DNA from: Lawsonella clevelandensis
Lineage (GTDB): Bacteria > Actinomycetota > Actinomycetes > Mycobacteriales > Mycobacteriaceae
Length of the DNA stretch: 64,000 nucleotides
Direction of reading: 5' to 3'
Assembly (NCBI RefSeq): GCF_003241315.1
Contig: NZ_QFOZ01000002.1
Location: 132,244-196,243, forward strand
Below, one piece after another: positions 46,055 through 57,430 of the stretch. The notes beneath the pieces were generated by a model. The model made no database searches and was not told the DNA's origin. It was given only the letters and a program-made list of their open reading frames with translations. The position numbers and the translations under genes were made by a program. Position 1 is the stretch's first letter, and each line of letters opens with the position of its first letter.

Positions 46055-46633
46055 CTATAAGGAACTTACGGTGAGTCCCTTAATGAGGGTGTTAAGTCCT
46101 CCTTCAAGCGTCTCGAAGGAAGGAGAAGTAGGGGTCTGTGTTTCTGTGAGCTCAGCAAGTTGGAGACGGCTTTGCTCATCAACGAGCGCACCCAAAATAA
46201 AGAGGAGTAATACGCGGGCATGGAGTTCGGGGGTGGGGCTTACTGTGTGAAGAATAGTTGTTAGGGCATCGAGCTGGGGGAATGGTGAGGTTTGTGAAGC
46301 GAGTGAGGTGCTCATTAATTCACTTCCGTCTCTAAAGAAGAGGGCCCTATTCCGGAGATCTTCCGCTACTGTCACTATTTCTTGCGCCCATGTGTGAGGG
46401 GTCGTTACGTGTAGCGGGGGGAGTGAATTATCGCGAGTGGGGAGGTCACACGAGAGAATATGGGTGCATACGGCGCCGAGGAGTGCCTGTTTATTGGGGA
46501 AATGCCAGTAGAGGGCGCCGGGCTGTACGCCTAGTTGGCTAGCTACTTTTCGGATGGAGAGGTCTTGTAGGCCATAAGTCTGCAAAATGTCGGCAGCAGC
46601 ATGAATGATACATTCACGGGAGAGCTGCGTCAT
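46055..46633 (-). CDS. bioQ: TetR-family regulator, probable biotin repressor BioQ
   Basis: A 192-residue TetR protein. The N-terminal helix-turn-helix is clear (ECIIHAAADILQTYGLQDLS, then IRKVASQLGVQPGALYWHFPNKQALLGAV); the C-terminal ligand/dimer domain is not diagnostic. It is divergent from bioB across only 53 bases that contain a palindrome shared with the bioA promoter. That arrangement, and known actinobacterial BioQ repressors of the TetR family, support control of biotin genes. Identity as BioQ is inferred from context. Confidence 0.78.
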   Translation of the reverse strand: MTQLSRECIIHAAADILQTYGLQDLSIRKVASQLGVQPGALYWHFPNKQALLGAVCTHILSCDLPTRDNSLPPLHVTTPHTWAQEIVTVAEDLRNRALFFRDGSELMSTSLASQTSPFPQLDALTTILHTVSPTPELHARVLLLFILGALVDEQSRLQLAELTETQTPTSPSFETLEGGLNTLIKGLTVSSL

Positions 46634-46664
46634 GGTTATCCTTCGTGGAAGTAGAAATTATCTC

Positions 46665-46679
46665 TTAAACAGTGTTCAA
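46665..46679 (+). promoter_or_regulatory. BioQ-like operator between the TetR gene and bioB
   Basis: TTAAACAGTGTTCAA, a 15-bp palindrome with one mismatched pair, ends 7 bases before the bioB ATG and 31 before the TetR start. It shares ACAGTGTTCAAT with the bioA site, so both the regulator and bioB are likely controlled through it. Confidence 0.75.
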
Positions 46680-46686
46680 TAAAGCT

Positions 46687-47781
46687 ATGTCTTATGGTAA
46701 TTCTACGGCAGCAGCGGGATTAAGCACCGATGTTGCAACAGCAAATGGAACAAACACACCCACTCTGCCGAAAACGTCTGAACTACCAGACGATATTCTG
46801 GCACGTGCACGCGTCTATGCGTATGACCTCGGTATCGCACTTCCCGAAGAAGATCTTGTCCAGGTTTTCACACTTCCCCCCGAACGTATTCGGGAAGCCC
46901 TCGATCTTGCCCAAGAGATTCGCGAAAAATGGTGTGGCAAAGAGGTCGAGCTAGAAGGAATTGTCAGTCTTAAAACTGGCGGATGTCCAGAAGACTGTCA
47001 TTTCTGTGCTCAATCTGGGGTGTTCGAGTCTCCCGTCCGCAGCGCTTGGATTGATATCCCTGCAGTTGTTGAATCGGCAAAGCACACTGCGAAAACTGGC
47101 GCAGCAGAATTCTGCCTTGTCGCTGCAGTGCGTGGACCGGATAAGAAACTGATGAGCCAACTCAAAGCTGCAGTGGAAGCTATCCGTGCCGAAGTGGATA
47201 TACATATTGCCTGTTCGCTCGGTATGCTCACTGATGAACAAGCAGATGAACTAGCCGCTATGGGAATCCACCGGTACAACCATAACTTGGAAACAGCGCG
47301 CTCCTATTTCCTCAATGTCGTAACTTCACATACGTGGGAAGTACGCCGAGCAACTCTTGAACGTGTTCGCAGCCGCGGCATCAAATTATGCTGCGGTGGC
47401 ATTATTGGGCTGGGAGAAAGTATTGAACAACGTGCTGAGTTCGCCACCCAGCTCGCAGAACTTGGGCCTACCGAAGTGCCCATTAACTTCCTCAACCCGC
47501 GCCCCGGGACACCTTTTGAAAACCTCCCACTGGTGAGTATGGAGGACGCACTACGCACCGTCGCGGCATTTCGTTTCGCGCTTCCCAAATCGACTATTCG
47601 TTTCGCTGGCGGCCGAGAAATCACTCTCGGTGATGAAGGTATGCGCGATGGTCTCACCGGGGGCATTAACGGATTTATTGCTGGGAATTACCTCACAACG
47701 TTGGGGTGTAGCGCGGAAAACGATCTTGATATGCTCTCTGAACTTCATATCCCCATCCGTGAGAAGAAAGACGTCCAGTAA
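46687..47781 (+). CDS. bioB: biotin synthase BioB
   Basis: Radical-SAM enzyme (364 aa) inserting sulfur into dethiobiotin. The ATG at 46687 is chosen; a GTG at 46672 lies inside the operator. There is no Shine-Dalgarno site and little room for a leader, so the message may be nearly leaderless. Visible: [4Fe-4S] motif [11 protein letters not shown] (Cys near residues 100, 104, 107), [43 protein letters not shown] and FAGGRE, with conserved Arg for the auxiliary cluster. The TAA overlaps the bsaP ATG by one base. Confidence 0.95.
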   Translation: MSYGNSTAAAGLSTDVATANGTNTPTLPKTSELPDDILARARVYAYDLGIALPEEDLVQVFTLPPERIREALDLAQEIREKWCGKEVELEGIVSLKTGGCPEDCHFCAQSGVFESPVRSAWIDIPAVVESAKHTAKTGAAEFCLVAAVRGPDKKLMSQLKAAVEAIRAEVDIHIACSLGMLTDEQADELAAMGIHRYNHNLETARSYFLNVVTSHTWEVRRATLERVRSRGIKLCCGGIIGLGESIEQRAEFATQLAELGPTEVPINFLNPRPGTPFENLPLVSMEDALRTVAAFRFALPKSTIRFAGGREITLGDEGMRDGLTGGINGFIAGNYLTTLGCSAENDLDMLSELHIPIREKKDVQ

Positions 47782-48032
47782 TGCGGAATGTCACTAGCAC
47801 TGACTTACGGGACATGATGCTGCGAGGGGAACCCTTCCGCTTTGACCCCTACCGTGGTACAGATTTATCGAAAGATTCTCCACGTCCCTTTAAAGCCGCG
47901 GAATTAGGGCTAGAGCCGTTTCGATACTGTCCCATCTGCGGCAGACGAATGGTGACACAAGTGATGCCCAGTGGGTGGACTGCGCGCTGCTCACGGCACG
48001 GAGAAATATCGTCCTACCTTTTCGAACACTAG
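47781..48032 (+). CDS. bsaP: biotin synthase auxiliary protein BsaP
   Basis: An 83-residue protein with two metal-type cysteine pairs, CPICGRRM and ARCSRHGE, after the segment [12 protein letters not shown]. Small proteins of this kind directly downstream of bioB in corynebacteria and mycobacteria have been described as BsaP, required for biotin synthase function, probably by supplying the iron-sulfur cluster. One-base overlap with bioB indicates coupled translation. Convergent with the NrtR gene, 22 bases away. Confidence 0.85.
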   Translation: MRNVTSTDLRDMMLRGEPFRFDPYRGTDLSKDSPRPFKAAELGLEPFRYCPICGRRMVTQVMPSGWTARCSRHGEISSYLFEH

Positions 48033-48054
48033 ATATACGCACAAACAAATAACG

Positions 48055-48810
48055 TCAGCAGGGTAATTCTGTGTCTTTAGCGGAAGGAGGACGCAGAATT
48101 GCACTGGCATCTGTAATTTCACAATGATTATGGACAAAGCGAAAAAGACGCGCAGGGCGTCCACCCTCTGCACCTGGTGTGGTCGTTTCCCCGGTGGGTT
48201 CAATAACGTGTCGACGCTGTAAAGTACGCTGCAGGTTTGTCGCATCGACACGGTAGTGGAGTGCAGCCTCGTAGATGGCGCGCAGTTCCGAGATAGTAAA
48301 TTCTTCCGGAGAAAGCGCGAAGCCTAAGTTGGTATATCCCAATTTGCTCACTAAGCGGTGTTCCGCAGCAGCAATAATCTCTGCATGATCCGCTGTTGTA
48401 CGAGGCAACTGTGCAACCGGGATCCATGCAGTGTCCGATGGTAGCTGCGGGCATGCCGTAGTGGGGACAATTCCCAGAAAAGTTGCGGCAATAACACGCC
48501 CGTCGCGACGACGCTCCGGGTGGGAAAAGACTTTTAATTGTTCAAGGTGGGAAAGGGTATGCACGTCAACTTTTTCGGCCAGTTGGCGCGTAATGGATTG
48601 GGTAATGTCTTCATCGTCGCGTAGCCATCCGCCGGGCAGCGACCAGACTATTTCAGTAACAGGATGAGGATTTGTAGGGGAGTGGAGAGCAGTGAATGCG
48701 CGTGCTTGCTGCCACAGAAGGACACAGAGTTCCTGGGCATCGTCACTGCTGCGTCGCCGTACTTGAAAGACAGCTACCCGTACTTCCATCCGGCTGGTAA
48801 CATTCCACAT
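48055..48810 (-). CDS. nrtR: NrtR-type Nudix transcriptional regulator of NAD synthesis
   Basis: A 251-residue protein with an N-terminal Nudix-like domain (VRVAVFQVRRRSSD, SLPGGWLRDDEDITQSITRQL) and a C-terminal winged-helix region (EFTISELRAIYEAAL, RTLQRRHVIEP). The Nudix box is degenerate (expected GX5EX7REUXEEXGU; here the REUXEE part reads ITRQLAEK), typical of NrtR repressors that sense ADP-ribose rather than hydrolyse nucleotides. It is divergent from nadABC over a 63-base spacer holding a palindrome. TATAAT sits on its own strand about 8 bases from the ATG, suggesting a leaderless message; an ATG at 48789 is an alternative start. Confidence 0.85.
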   Translation of the reverse strand: MWNVTSRMEVRVAVFQVRRRSSDDAQELCVLLWQQARAFTALHSPTNPHPVTEIVWSLPGGWLRDDEDITQSITRQLAEKVDVHTLSHLEQLKVFSHPERRRDGRVIAATFLGIVPTTACPQLPSDTAWIPVAQLPRTTADHAEIIAAAEHRLVSKLGYTNLGFALSPEEFTISELRAIYEAALHYRVDATNLQRTLQRRHVIEPTGETTTPGAEGGRPARLFRFVHNHCEITDASAILRPPSAKDTELPC

Positions 48811-48811
48811 A

Positions 48812-48834
48812 GTTTTCGATTATAAGTCGAAAAC
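48812..48834. promoter_or_regulatory. palindromic NrtR-like operator between nrtR and nadA
   Basis: GTTTTCGA (48812-48819) and TCGAAAAC (48827-48834) form a perfect 8-bp inverted repeat around ATTATAA-type sequence. It overlaps a minus-strand TATAAT (48819-48824) and lies 40 bases before the nadA ATG, so one site could control both directions. Confidence 0.75.
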
Positions 48835-48873
48835 CTCCTTGGGAATACTACTTCCAGCTCAGGAGCGCGCATA

Positions 48874-49932
48874 ATGACTGAAAAACTCACACAACTCGAT
48901 TCCCCACTACTTGCCCACATACACAAAGATGCCACCGGCCTCTACAACGGCATCACCGGAAACAAAGAATGGGCCACAGAAATACGACGACTCGCCGCTG
49001 CCCGCGACGCCGTCATCCTCGCCCACAACTACGAACTTCCCGAAATCCAAGACATAGCCGACTACACAGGGGACTCCCTCGCGCTTTCCCGCATTGCCGC
49101 AAAAGACCCACACTCCACCATCGTGTTCTGTGGTGTGCACTTCATGGCAGAAACCGCCAAAATCCTCTCACCAGATAAACGCGTCCTCATCCCCGACGCG
49201 CGCGCCGGCTGCTCGCTAGCAAACTCCATCACCGCCGAAGAACTAGCCGCCTGGAAAGCTGACTACCCAGACGCCATCGTCGTCAGCTACGTCAACACCA
49301 CCGCCGTAGTAAAAGCCCTCACAGATATCTGCTGCACCTCCAGCAACGCAGTCGACGTAGTGAAATCCATCCCCGCCGACCAAGAAATACTTTTCTGCCC
49401 CGACCAATTCCTCGGTGCACACGTCAAACGCGAAACCGGGCGGGACAACATCCACATCTGGATGGGAGAATGCCACATCCACGCCGGCATCAACGGAGAC
49501 GTTCTTGCCGCAACTGCCCGGCAACACCCCGACTCCGACCTTTACATCCACCCCGAATGTGGCTGCACCACCTCGGCGCTCTACCTCGCCCAGGAAGGCG
49601 TAGTACCGCAAAAACACGTCAAAATCCTCTCCACCGGCGGCATGCTGGAAGAAGCCGAAGAAGCAGAAAAACGCGGAGACCAAGAAAACGTCCTAGTAGC
49701 AACCGAAATCGGTATGCTGCATCAACTCAAAGCAGCCGCACCCGACGTCACCTTCACCCCCATCAACCCCCATGCGGCCTGCCCATTCATGAAAATGATC
49801 ACCCCCGCCGCCCTCCTCCGCTGCCTCGCCCTCGGAGAAGACGAAATCCACCTCGATAAAGACACCATCGATGCGGCCTACCGCCCCGTGGAACGCATGA
49901 TCTCCATTGGACACACCCCCGCAGCACGCTAA
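48874..49932 (+). CDS. nadA: quinolinate synthase NadA
   Basis: Iron-sulfur enzyme (352 aa) condensing iminoaspartate with dihydroxyacetone phosphate to quinolinate, the NAD ring precursor. Visible: [20 protein letters not shown], cluster cysteines in [31 protein letters not shown] and [10 protein letters not shown], and [18 protein letters not shown] lies 8 bases before the ATG. Codon use is odd: of the first 40 codons I counted 34 ending in A or C, against 21 of 40 in hisA. The same style continues into the first part of nadB. Confidence 0.95.
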   Translation: MTEKLTQLDSPLLAHIHKDATGLYNGITGNKEWATEIRRLAAARDAVILAHNYELPEIQDIADYTGDSLALSRIAAKDPHSTIVFCGVHFMAETAKILSPDKRVLIPDARAGCSLANSITAEELAAWKADYPDAIVVSYVNTTAVVKALTDICCTSSNAVDVVKSIPADQEILFCPDQFLGAHVKRETGRDNIHIWMGECHIHAGINGDVLAATARQHPDSDLYIHPECGCTTSALYLAQEGVVPQKHVKILSTGGMLEEAEEAEKRGDQENVLVATEIGMLHQLKAAAPDVTFTPINPHAACPFMKMITPAALLRCLALGEDEIHLDKDTIDAAYRPVERMISIGHTPAAR

Positions 49933-49952
49933 CTCTCGAAAAGAGACACCCT

Positions 49953-51617
49953 ATGGACACACCGTGGACTATGCACTGCGACCTCGTCATCGTCGGAGCA
50001 GGAGTAGCAGGCCTTTCCGCCGCCGTCGCCGCCCGTGACCACGGCCTCACCACCGTTATCGTCGATAAAGGACGATGGCAGGAAGGCGCCCGCACTATTC
50101 CCCGCTACCCCAATGCCGCCACTAAAATCGCGCAAGGCGGAATAGCCGTCACCGGGCTTTCCGACATTGAACTCGACACCAGTCTTGACGAAGCCCTCGG
50201 CCTACACGTCGCCGACACTCTCGACGCTGGCGCCGGGCTCTGCGACAAAGAGGCCGTCACCTCCATTATCGGCGGGGGCGCAGAAGCCGTACAGAAACTC
50301 ATCGATGCAGGCGCCCACTTCGACGCCACCCCGGAAGGACCATTAAAACGAACCCGGGAGGGTGGGCATTCTGTTCGCCGTATTATTCACGCAGGCGGAG
50401 ATGCCACTGGTGCCGAAGTACAACGAGCGTTAGAAGTGGCCTCTGCGGGCATACCGTGTCTACAGAATGCACGTGTCACCAGTATTTTTACAGATGACGA
50501 TGGGGTAGTGGGGGTCGGTGTTCGCGATCCGCGCGGCCCCGGCTATATTGCTGCCCCCTGCGTTCTCCTCGCTACTGGCGGAAATGGGCAACTGTTTAAC
50601 GTCACCACTAGCCCAGAGGGGGTACGTGGTGAGGGTCTTTCACTTGCTCTGCGTGCCGGAGCTCGGGTGGCCGACCTGGAATTCACACAATTCCACCCCA
50701 CAGTTCTCTTTGATACACAGCGCACGGGTCGCCGCCCACTTATTTCTGAGGCTGTCCGCGGTGAGGGGGCACTCCTCTACGATGCTTCTGGAAACCGCTT
50801 CATGGTAGGCATAGATCCCCGCTGCGAGCTTGCACCACGCGATATTGTTGCCCGCTCCATTGCATTGCACATGCGGGAAACCGGGGAGAACTGTGCCTGG
50901 CTAGACGCCACCCACATTGACCACTTCCACGAACGATTCCCCACCGTGACAGAAGGATGCCAAGAAATTGGCATTGATCCGCAAACACAACGCATTCCTA
51001 TTGCTCCCGCAGCACACTACCAAAGCGGCGGCATTGTTACTGACGCTTATGGGCGGACAGATGTTCCTGGGCTCTTCGCTGCAGGGGAATGCGCCCGTAC
51101 CGGTCTACACGGTGCTAATCGTCTTGCCTCTAACAGTTTGCTAGAAGGTTTAGTTGTCGGTGGTCGAGTGCCGGCACTGGCTGTGCAACGATGCCAGACG
51201 AGAGGCACTATTAGCCGCCACGCTATTGAGTCTGCCTGGCGTAATGACACAGCAGCCCACCAGCATGACTTCCCACTTGGCGATACGCCAGTACAGAGGC
51301 GGCGTGAACGGCGTGCATTGCAGCAACTCATGAGCGGAAATGTGGGAGTGACGCGCGATGCTGCACTGTTGCAAGAAGCCGCACAACAGTTGGAAACACT
51401 GTATGAGACACTATCCCGCCGCATGCATGACACTGTCCAACTGTGCCGCATTATCACCGAGGCAGCATTACTGCGCACTGAAACACGCGGTGGCCATACA
51501 CGTCTGGACTATCCCAAGCCGGACCCACAGCAGCGCTACAGCAGAGTGTTTTCCCTGGGAGATGACGGAAAGATTCATCACGAAACGTGTGTGAATCCAC
51601 GTCCCCAACTTCGCTAA
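49953..51617 (+). CDS. nadB: L-aspartate oxidase NadB
   Basis: FAD enzyme (554 aa) oxidising L-aspartate to iminoaspartate for NadA. Visible: FAD-binding DLVIVGAGVAGLSAAVAAR (residues 10-28), TKIAQGGIAVTG, REGGHSVRRIIHAGGDATG, LATGGNGQLF, QFHPTVLF, ISEAVRGEGALL (catalytic Arg) and GLHGANRLASNSLLEGLV. A shift in codon style is seen near base 50340, from A/C-ending to mixed. Starts 20 bases after nadA; nadC follows after 68 bases. Confidence 0.95.
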   Translation: MDTPWTMHCDLVIVGAGVAGLSAAVAARDHGLTTVIVDKGRWQEGARTIPRYPNAATKIAQGGIAVTGLSDIELDTSLDEALGLHVADTLDAGAGLCDKEAVTSIIGGGAEAVQKLIDAGAHFDATPEGPLKRTREGGHSVRRIIHAGGDATGAEVQRALEVASAGIPCLQNARVTSIFTDDDGVVGVGVRDPRGPGYIAAPCVLLATGGNGQLFNVTTSPEGVRGEGLSLALRAGARVADLEFTQFHPTVLFDTQRTGRRPLISEAVRGEGALLYDASGNRFMVGIDPRCELAPRDIVARSIALHMRETGENCAWLDATHIDHFHERFPTVTEGCQEIGIDPQTQRIPIAPAAHYQSGGIVTDAYGRTDVPGLFAAGECARTGLHGANRLASNSLLEGLVVGGRVPALAVQRCQTRGTISRHAIESAWRNDTAAHQHDFPLGDTPVQRRRERRALQQLMSGNVGVTRDAALLQEAAQQLETLYETLSRRMHDTVQLCRIITEAALLRTETRGGHTRLDYPKPDPQQRYSRVFSLGDDGKIHHETCVNPRPQLR

Positions 51618-51685
51618 TCAGATCTCACCTCGCTCACCACGACACCAACTTTTCCGACCTGACCATATAGATTAAGGACCACGTC

Positions 51686-52585
51686 ATGACAATGAATTCT
51701 CAATCCCCGATCACATCAGCACAGCATGCCCCCATTACTCCACCCAATCCGCAGGATATGGAGCGTGTTGTCACGACAGCGCTGGAAGAAGACCTACGAC
51801 TTGGGCCAGATGTCACTACAATCGCTACAGTCCCCGCCGACGCCCAGGCTGTTGCGCATGTCCGCACGCGTGAACATGGTGTCATCTGCGGTATTCCCGT
51901 TGTGAGAGTTGTTCTTGACAAGGTTATAGGAAAAGGAAAATACACCATCGAAACGTTTGTCAACGATGGTGACATCATCGAACCCGGGGATACTGTCCTC
52001 ACCATTAAAGCCCCCACACGGGAACTTCTCACAGCAGAACGTACCCTTCTCAATATCGTCACCCACCTATCCGGTATCTCCACAATTACTCGCCAGTGGG
52101 TTGACGCCATGGAAGGAACCCAGTGCCGCGTTCGAGACACCCGGAAAACACTGCCAGGCCTACGGGATCTAGAAAAATATGCGGTCCGCGTAGGTGGCGG
52201 AGTGAACCATCGTATGGCGCTGGGAGATGCTGCCCTTATTAAAGATAATCACGTGGTCGCTGCCGGGGGCGTAGCAGAAGCCCTCCGCGCTGTTAAACAA
52301 CAATTCCCGAACATTCCCACTGAAGTAGAAGTCGATTCACTGGAACAGTTAGATGCTGTGCTAGAAGAAGGTGTCAGCCTAGTCCTCCTCGACAATATGG
52401 ATCTGCCAACCACCCGCAAAGCCGTCCACCTTCGAGACACGAAAGCACCACAGACAAAACTGGAATCTTCCGGCGGCCTTACCCTATCCGACGCATCTCA
52501 CTATGCCCATGCTGGAGTGGATTATGTGGCAGTAGGCGGACTGACGCATTCCGTGAAAGTCCTTGATCTCGGGTTGGACATGTAG
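51686..52585 (+). CDS. nadC: nicotinate-nucleotide pyrophosphorylase (quinolinate phosphoribosyltransferase)
   Basis: Type II phosphoribosyltransferase (299 aa) converting quinolinate and PRPP to nicotinate mononucleotide, completing the nadA-nadB-nadC route. Visible: ALEEDLRLGPDVTT, TAERTLLNIVTHLSGIST, RDTRKTLPGLRDLEKYAV, GGVNHRMALGDAALIKDNH, EVEVDSLEQL and SSGGLTL. AAGGA lies 7 bases before the ATG. No nadS-type cysteine desulfurase gene follows, unlike some corynebacteria. Confidence 0.95.
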   Translation: MTMNSQSPITSAQHAPITPPNPQDMERVVTTALEEDLRLGPDVTTIATVPADAQAVAHVRTREHGVICGIPVVRVVLDKVIGKGKYTIETFVNDGDIIEPGDTVLTIKAPTRELLTAERTLLNIVTHLSGISTITRQWVDAMEGTQCRVRDTRKTLPGLRDLEKYAVRVGGGVNHRMALGDAALIKDNHVVAAGGVAEALRAVKQQFPNIPTEVEVDSLEQLDAVLEEGVSLVLLDNMDLPTTRKAVHLRDTKAPQTKLESSGGLTLSDASHYAHAGVDYVAVGGLTHSVKVLDLGLDM

Positions 52586-52666
52586 CCAGAATGATGCGTT
52601 TTCTCTGGGGCAGTGAGTAACCGGACTAGAGGTAAATATTATTCGCTCGTCCAATAAAACGCGGTC

Positions 52667-52672
52667 TATACT
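52667..52672 (+). promoter_or_regulatory. candidate -10 box of the his operon
   Basis: TATACT 45 bases before the hisD ATG, in the 131-base gap after nadC. No clear -35 was found and no histidine-rich leader peptide is visible, so attenuation control is not supported. Confidence 0.4.
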
Positions 52673-52716
52673 GGTAGCGAACCTATTTGAGCAAATAACT
52701 CGACGGAAGGATGCCC

Positions 52717-54057
52717 ATGCTAGTACGAACTGACTTGCGCGGCCGCACCCTTACTGCAGCTGAACTCCGCCAGGCTATGCCACGCGGCGGCTCCGACCCC
52801 AGTGCAGTAACGGACACAGTAGCTACCCTCGTCGAGGACATTCACCAGCATGGTGCCTCTGCCGCACTGTCCTACGGAGAAAAATTCGACGGTATCCGCC
52901 CCACCTCAGTTCGTGTCCCCGCAGACGTTATCGCCGCCGCGCTCGCTGCTACAGATGAGGCTGTCAAAGAGGCGTTAAAAGAGGCCATTCGGCGCATCCG
53001 TAAGGTTCATGCCGCACAACGCCCCGACCGGCACAGTGTCACGGTAGTACCCGGCGGTACCATCACCGAAAAATGGATACCCATTGAACGAGTAGGACTC
53101 TACGTGCCTGGCGGCAAAGCCGTCTACCCATCGTCCGTCGTCATGAACGTTGTGCCTGCACAAGAAGCCGGCGTGGGAAGCCTCGTCGTAGCCTCACCGC
53201 CGCAAGCCGATAATAACGGCTGGCCACACCCCACAGTTCTAGCCGCATGCGCACTACTGGGCGTCGATGAAGTCTGGGCGGTGGGCGGAGCCCAAGCCAT
53301 TGCGCTGCTTGCCTACGGCGGAACAGACACAGACAATCACACCATACTTAACCCAGTCGACCTCATCACGGGGCCCGGCAACGTCTTCGTCACCGCCGCA
53401 AAACGACTCGTAAGAGGCGTAGTAGGAATAGACGCAGAAGCAGGACCATCAGAAATTGCAGTACTCGCCGATAACACCGCCAACCCCACCTTTGTTGCTG
53501 CAGACATGGTAAGCCAAGCGGAACACGATCCGCTGGCGTCCTCCGTCCTCATCACCGACAGTGTGGAATTAGCTGACGCAGTTGATGACTACATTGACAC
53601 ACAAGCTAGTAAAGACGTTACTGCAGAACGTATTAAAACAGCTCTAGCAGGACCACAATCCGGCATCATCCTTGTTGATGACATGGAACAAGGACTACAG
53701 GTTGTTAACGCCTACGCGGCAGAACACCTAGAAATCCACACGTCCGATGCCGCCGCAACAGCAGAAAAAGTAACAGCAGCAGGCGCTATCTTCGTAGGCC
53801 CCTACAGTCCCGTACCACTAGGAGACTACGCAGCAGGCTCCAATCACGTCCTGCCCACCTGCGGATCAGCCCGCTACAGTGCTGGCTTATCCACCTACAC
53901 CTTCCTCAAACCAGTACACCTCATCGACTACAACGAAGAGGCCCTACTGGGGATCGCCGATGCCATCCAAACACTGGCAAACGAAGAAGTTCTCCCCGCA
54001 CACGGAACTAGCCTAGAAGTCCGGAAACAAGCAGCCGCCGCACGCCACCATTCCTAA
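52717..54057 (+). CDS. hisD: histidinol dehydrogenase HisD
   Basis: Zinc enzyme (446 aa) performing the last two oxidations of histidine synthesis. The ATG at 52717 ([12 protein letters not shown], the usual actinobacterial start) has AAGG 6 bases upstream; the ATG 6 bases earlier abuts AAGG and is rejected. Visible: [32 protein letters not shown], the [11 protein letters not shown] catalytic Glu-His, and AAEHLEIH. Codons lean strongly to A/C endings, like nadA. First gene of a hisDCBHAFI run. Confidence 0.95.
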   Translation: MLVRTDLRGRTLTAAELRQAMPRGGSDPSAVTDTVATLVEDIHQHGASAALSYGEKFDGIRPTSVRVPADVIAAALAATDEAVKEALKEAIRRIRKVHAAQRPDRHSVTVVPGGTITEKWIPIERVGLYVPGGKAVYPSSVVMNVVPAQEAGVGSLVVASPPQADNNGWPHPTVLAACALLGVDEVWAVGGAQAIALLAYGGTDTDNHTILNPVDLITGPGNVFVTAAKRLVRGVVGIDAEAGPSEIAVLADNTANPTFVAADMVSQAEHDPLASSVLITDSVELADAVDDYIDTQASKDVTAERIKTALAGPQSGIILVDDMEQGLQVVNAYAAEHLEIHTSDAAATAEKVTAAGAIFVGPYSPVPLGDYAAGSNHVLPTCGSARYSAGLSTYTFLKPVHLIDYNEEALLGIADAIQTLANEEVLPAHGTSLEVRKQAAAARHHS

Positions 54058-54099
54058 CACATATCGGCACAGTGCTACGACTGCTACACCCTCCGCTAA

Positions 54100-55272
<1,173 letters not shown>

Positions 55273-55276
55273 AAAT

Positions 55277-55891
55277 ATGACTGCACGTATTGGGCGGGTA
55301 GAACGCGTTACCAGCGAGTCCTCCATCATCGTTGAAATCAATCTAGATGGAACTGGAACAACTGATATTTCTACGGGCGTTCCTTTCTATGACCACATGC
55401 TGACGGCACTTGGTAAACACGGTGCCTTTGATCTCACTGTCCAGGCACATGGTGATGTAGAAGTAGATGGCCACCACACTGTGGAAGATACGGCTATCTG
55501 CCTTGGCCAGGCCTTCCGCGAGGCATTAGGGGATAAGGCCGGTATTCGCCGTTTCGGGGAAGCCTGTATTCCCCTGGATGAAAGTCTTGCCCGGGTAGTG
55601 GTGGATGTCTCCGGCCGTCCCTACTGCGTGCACCGTGGTGAACCAGCCATTATGCGTCATACGCTTATCTCCTCGCACGGTGGAGCTAGCTATGACACGG
55701 TGATGAACCGGCATGTTTTCGAAAGTTTTGCCATGAATGCAGGTATCTGCCTGCATATTCGAGTTTTGGACGGTCGCGATCCGCACCACATTACGGAGGC
55801 AGAATTTAAAGCATTAGCCCGGGCGCTCCGAGAAGCCACTGAACGTGATCCCCGTATAACCGGTATTCCCTCAACAAAAGGGGCACTATGA
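55277..55891 (+). CDS. hisB: imidazoleglycerol-phosphate dehydratase HisB
   Basis: Manganese-dependent dehydratase (204 aa, monofunctional form). Visible: [15 protein letters not shown] motif [52 protein letters not shown] and [19 protein letters not shown] with the His metal ligands. The TGA overlaps the hisH ATG (ATGA). Confidence 0.96.
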   Translation: MTARIGRVERVTSESSIIVEINLDGTGTTDISTGVPFYDHMLTALGKHGAFDLTVQAHGDVEVDGHHTVEDTAICLGQAFREALGDKAGIRRFGEACIPLDESLARVVVDVSGRPYCVHRGEPAIMRHTLISSHGGASYDTVMNRHVFESFAMNAGICLHIRVLDGRDPHHITEAEFKALARALREATERDPRITGIPSTKGAL

Positions 55892-56568
55892 GACCACATG
55901 TCGCTGTCCTTGATATCGGATCCGGTAATCTTCGCTCTGCTGAAAAAGCGTTTGCTCACGTTGGGGCCGATACATGTATTACCAATGACCCCACTACCGC
56001 CCTTAATGCTGATGGTTTAGTAGTTCCCGGTGTTGGCGCTTTTGGATCATGCTGGGAGGGCCTGCGGCGTGTGCACGGCGATCGCATTATTGACCAGCGG
56101 CTAGCTGGTTCTCGGCCAGTCTTTGGAATCTGTATTGGTATGCAGTTGATGTTTGACGCTGGGGAAGAATTTCCCGCTGCGATGGACCCTGCTACAGCTG
56201 ATGAGGACATACAGCGAACAGAAGGCATGGGGGAGTGGCCTGGTGTCGTGAAGAAACTGCAGGCCAGCGTACTGCCGCACATGGGATGGAATACAGTTGA
56301 GGCAGCGGAGGGGTCTGTACTTTTCCGTGGGATGGACGCTGATACGCGCTTCTACTTTGTGCATTCTTATGCAGCGTTGGAGTGGGAGATGGAACCAGAT
56401 CCGAGTGGCCTTATATTGCCAGCTCGCGTCAGTTGGTCGCAGCATGAAAATTGTCGTTTTGTGGCAGCTGTTGAAAACGGGCCGCTGTCTGCTACGCAGT
56501 TCCATCCGGAGAAATCAGGCGATGCAGGTGCCGAACTTCTCGCAAACTGGTTGAGTTGCCTCGGCTAA
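55888..56568 (+). CDS. hisH: imidazole glycerol phosphate synthase subunit HisH
   Basis: Glutaminase subunit (226 aa) that passes ammonia to HisF. Visible: [26 protein letters not shown], the nucleophile in [11 protein letters not shown] (Cys near residue 83), and the His-Glu pair in TQFHPEKSG. An insert of about 15 residues ([18 protein letters not shown]) follows the nucleophile. hisA starts 64 bases later with its own Shine-Dalgarno. Confidence 0.95.
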   Translation: MRPHVAVLDIGSGNLRSAEKAFAHVGADTCITNDPTTALNADGLVVPGVGAFGSCWEGLRRVHGDRIIDQRLAGSRPVFGICIGMQLMFDAGEEFPAAMDPATADEDIQRTEGMGEWPGVVKKLQASVLPHMGWNTVEAAEGSVLFRGMDADTRFYFVHSYAALEWEMEPDPSGLILPARVSWSQHENCRFVAAVENGPLSATQFHPEKSGDAGAELLANWLSCLG

Positions 56569-56632
56569 AATTTGCGAACATTCTTTTCCCTTTAGGACCG
56601 ATACCTTAGAACCGATACCAGGAAGGTTGATG

Positions 56633-57373
56633 ATGAGCTTTACCCTCCTCCCCGCAGTTGATGTTGTTGACGGCCAGGCAGTGCGTTTGGTGCAAGGCGA
56701 AGCCGGTTCTGAAACTGTCTACGGCACACCGCGAGAAGCTGCTCTTAAATGGCAGGAGGAGGGGGCTGAGTGGCTCCATCTTGTTGACCTTGATGCAGCT
56801 TTTGGCCGTGGCTCTAACTATGAGATACTGCGTGAGGTAGTGGGGGAGCTCGATGTTAATGTTGAGCTTACTGGCGGTATTCGTGATGATGAGTCACTTC
56901 AGCGAGCATTATCGACAGGCTGTCGACGTATCAATATCGGTACGGCAGCTTTAGAAAATCCGGAATGGTGTGCACGAGTTCTCGCAGAAAATGGTGACCG
57001 CGTCGCTATTGGTCTCGATGTGCGTGTCGTTGATGGGGAACCACGCCTGCGCGGCAGGGGATGGGTCTCCGATGGCGGTAACTTGTGGGATGTTCTAGAA
57101 CGCCTTAACAAAGACGGGTGTACACGCTACGTCGTTACCGATGTCTCTAAAGACGGCATGTTGTCTGGTCCCAACCTTGACATGCTTGGTGCGGTAGCCG
57201 ATGCGACTGACGCTAAAGTTGTTGCCTCGGGTGGTATTGCCAGCATTGCTGATGTCGTTGCTGTTGCCGGTTTGGAGGATCGCGGTGTCGATTCTGCCAT
57301 TACTGGGAAAGCCCTTTATTCGGGACAATTTACCCTCCCGGAGGCACTTGCTGCAGTACGTGAACTTTCTTAA
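56633..57373 (+). CDS. hisA: phosphoribosyl isomerase PriA/HisA
   Basis: TIM-barrel Amadori isomerase (246 aa). GGAAGG lies 6 bases before the ATG at 56633; the adjacent ATG at 56630 is possible. Visible: [21 protein letters not shown] (Asp near 10), [26 protein letters not shown], and the PriA-type Arg/Trp segment [12 protein letters not shown]. In most actinobacteria lacking trpF, PriA serves both histidine and tryptophan synthesis, whereas subHisA forms in corynebacteria have lost the second role. Retained Arg and Trp suggest dual function is possible, but the adjacent trpC homologue looks impaired. Confidence 0.93.
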   Translation: MSFTLLPAVDVVDGQAVRLVQGEAGSETVYGTPREAALKWQEEGAEWLHLVDLDAAFGRGSNYEILREVVGELDVNVELTGGIRDDESLQRALSTGCRRINIGTAALENPEWCARVLAENGDRVAIGLDVRVVDGEPRLRGRGWVSDGGNLWDVLERLNKDGCTRYVVTDVSKDGMLSGPNLDMLGAVADATDAKVVASGGIASIADVVAVAGLEDRGVDSAITGKALYSGQFTLPEALAAVRELS

Positions 57374-57430
57374 ATTTTGTGGGCTCAACCTGGTATATCG
57401 TCTGAGTATGCCGGATGGAAGGAAAAAGCT

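Noticed and set aside
49243..49683. Long minus-strand frame opposite nadA (146 codons), plus others opposite nadA and nadB.
   Set aside because: Low-complexity Gly/Val/Phe products that arise from the A/C-ending codons of nadA; nadA itself is unmistakable.
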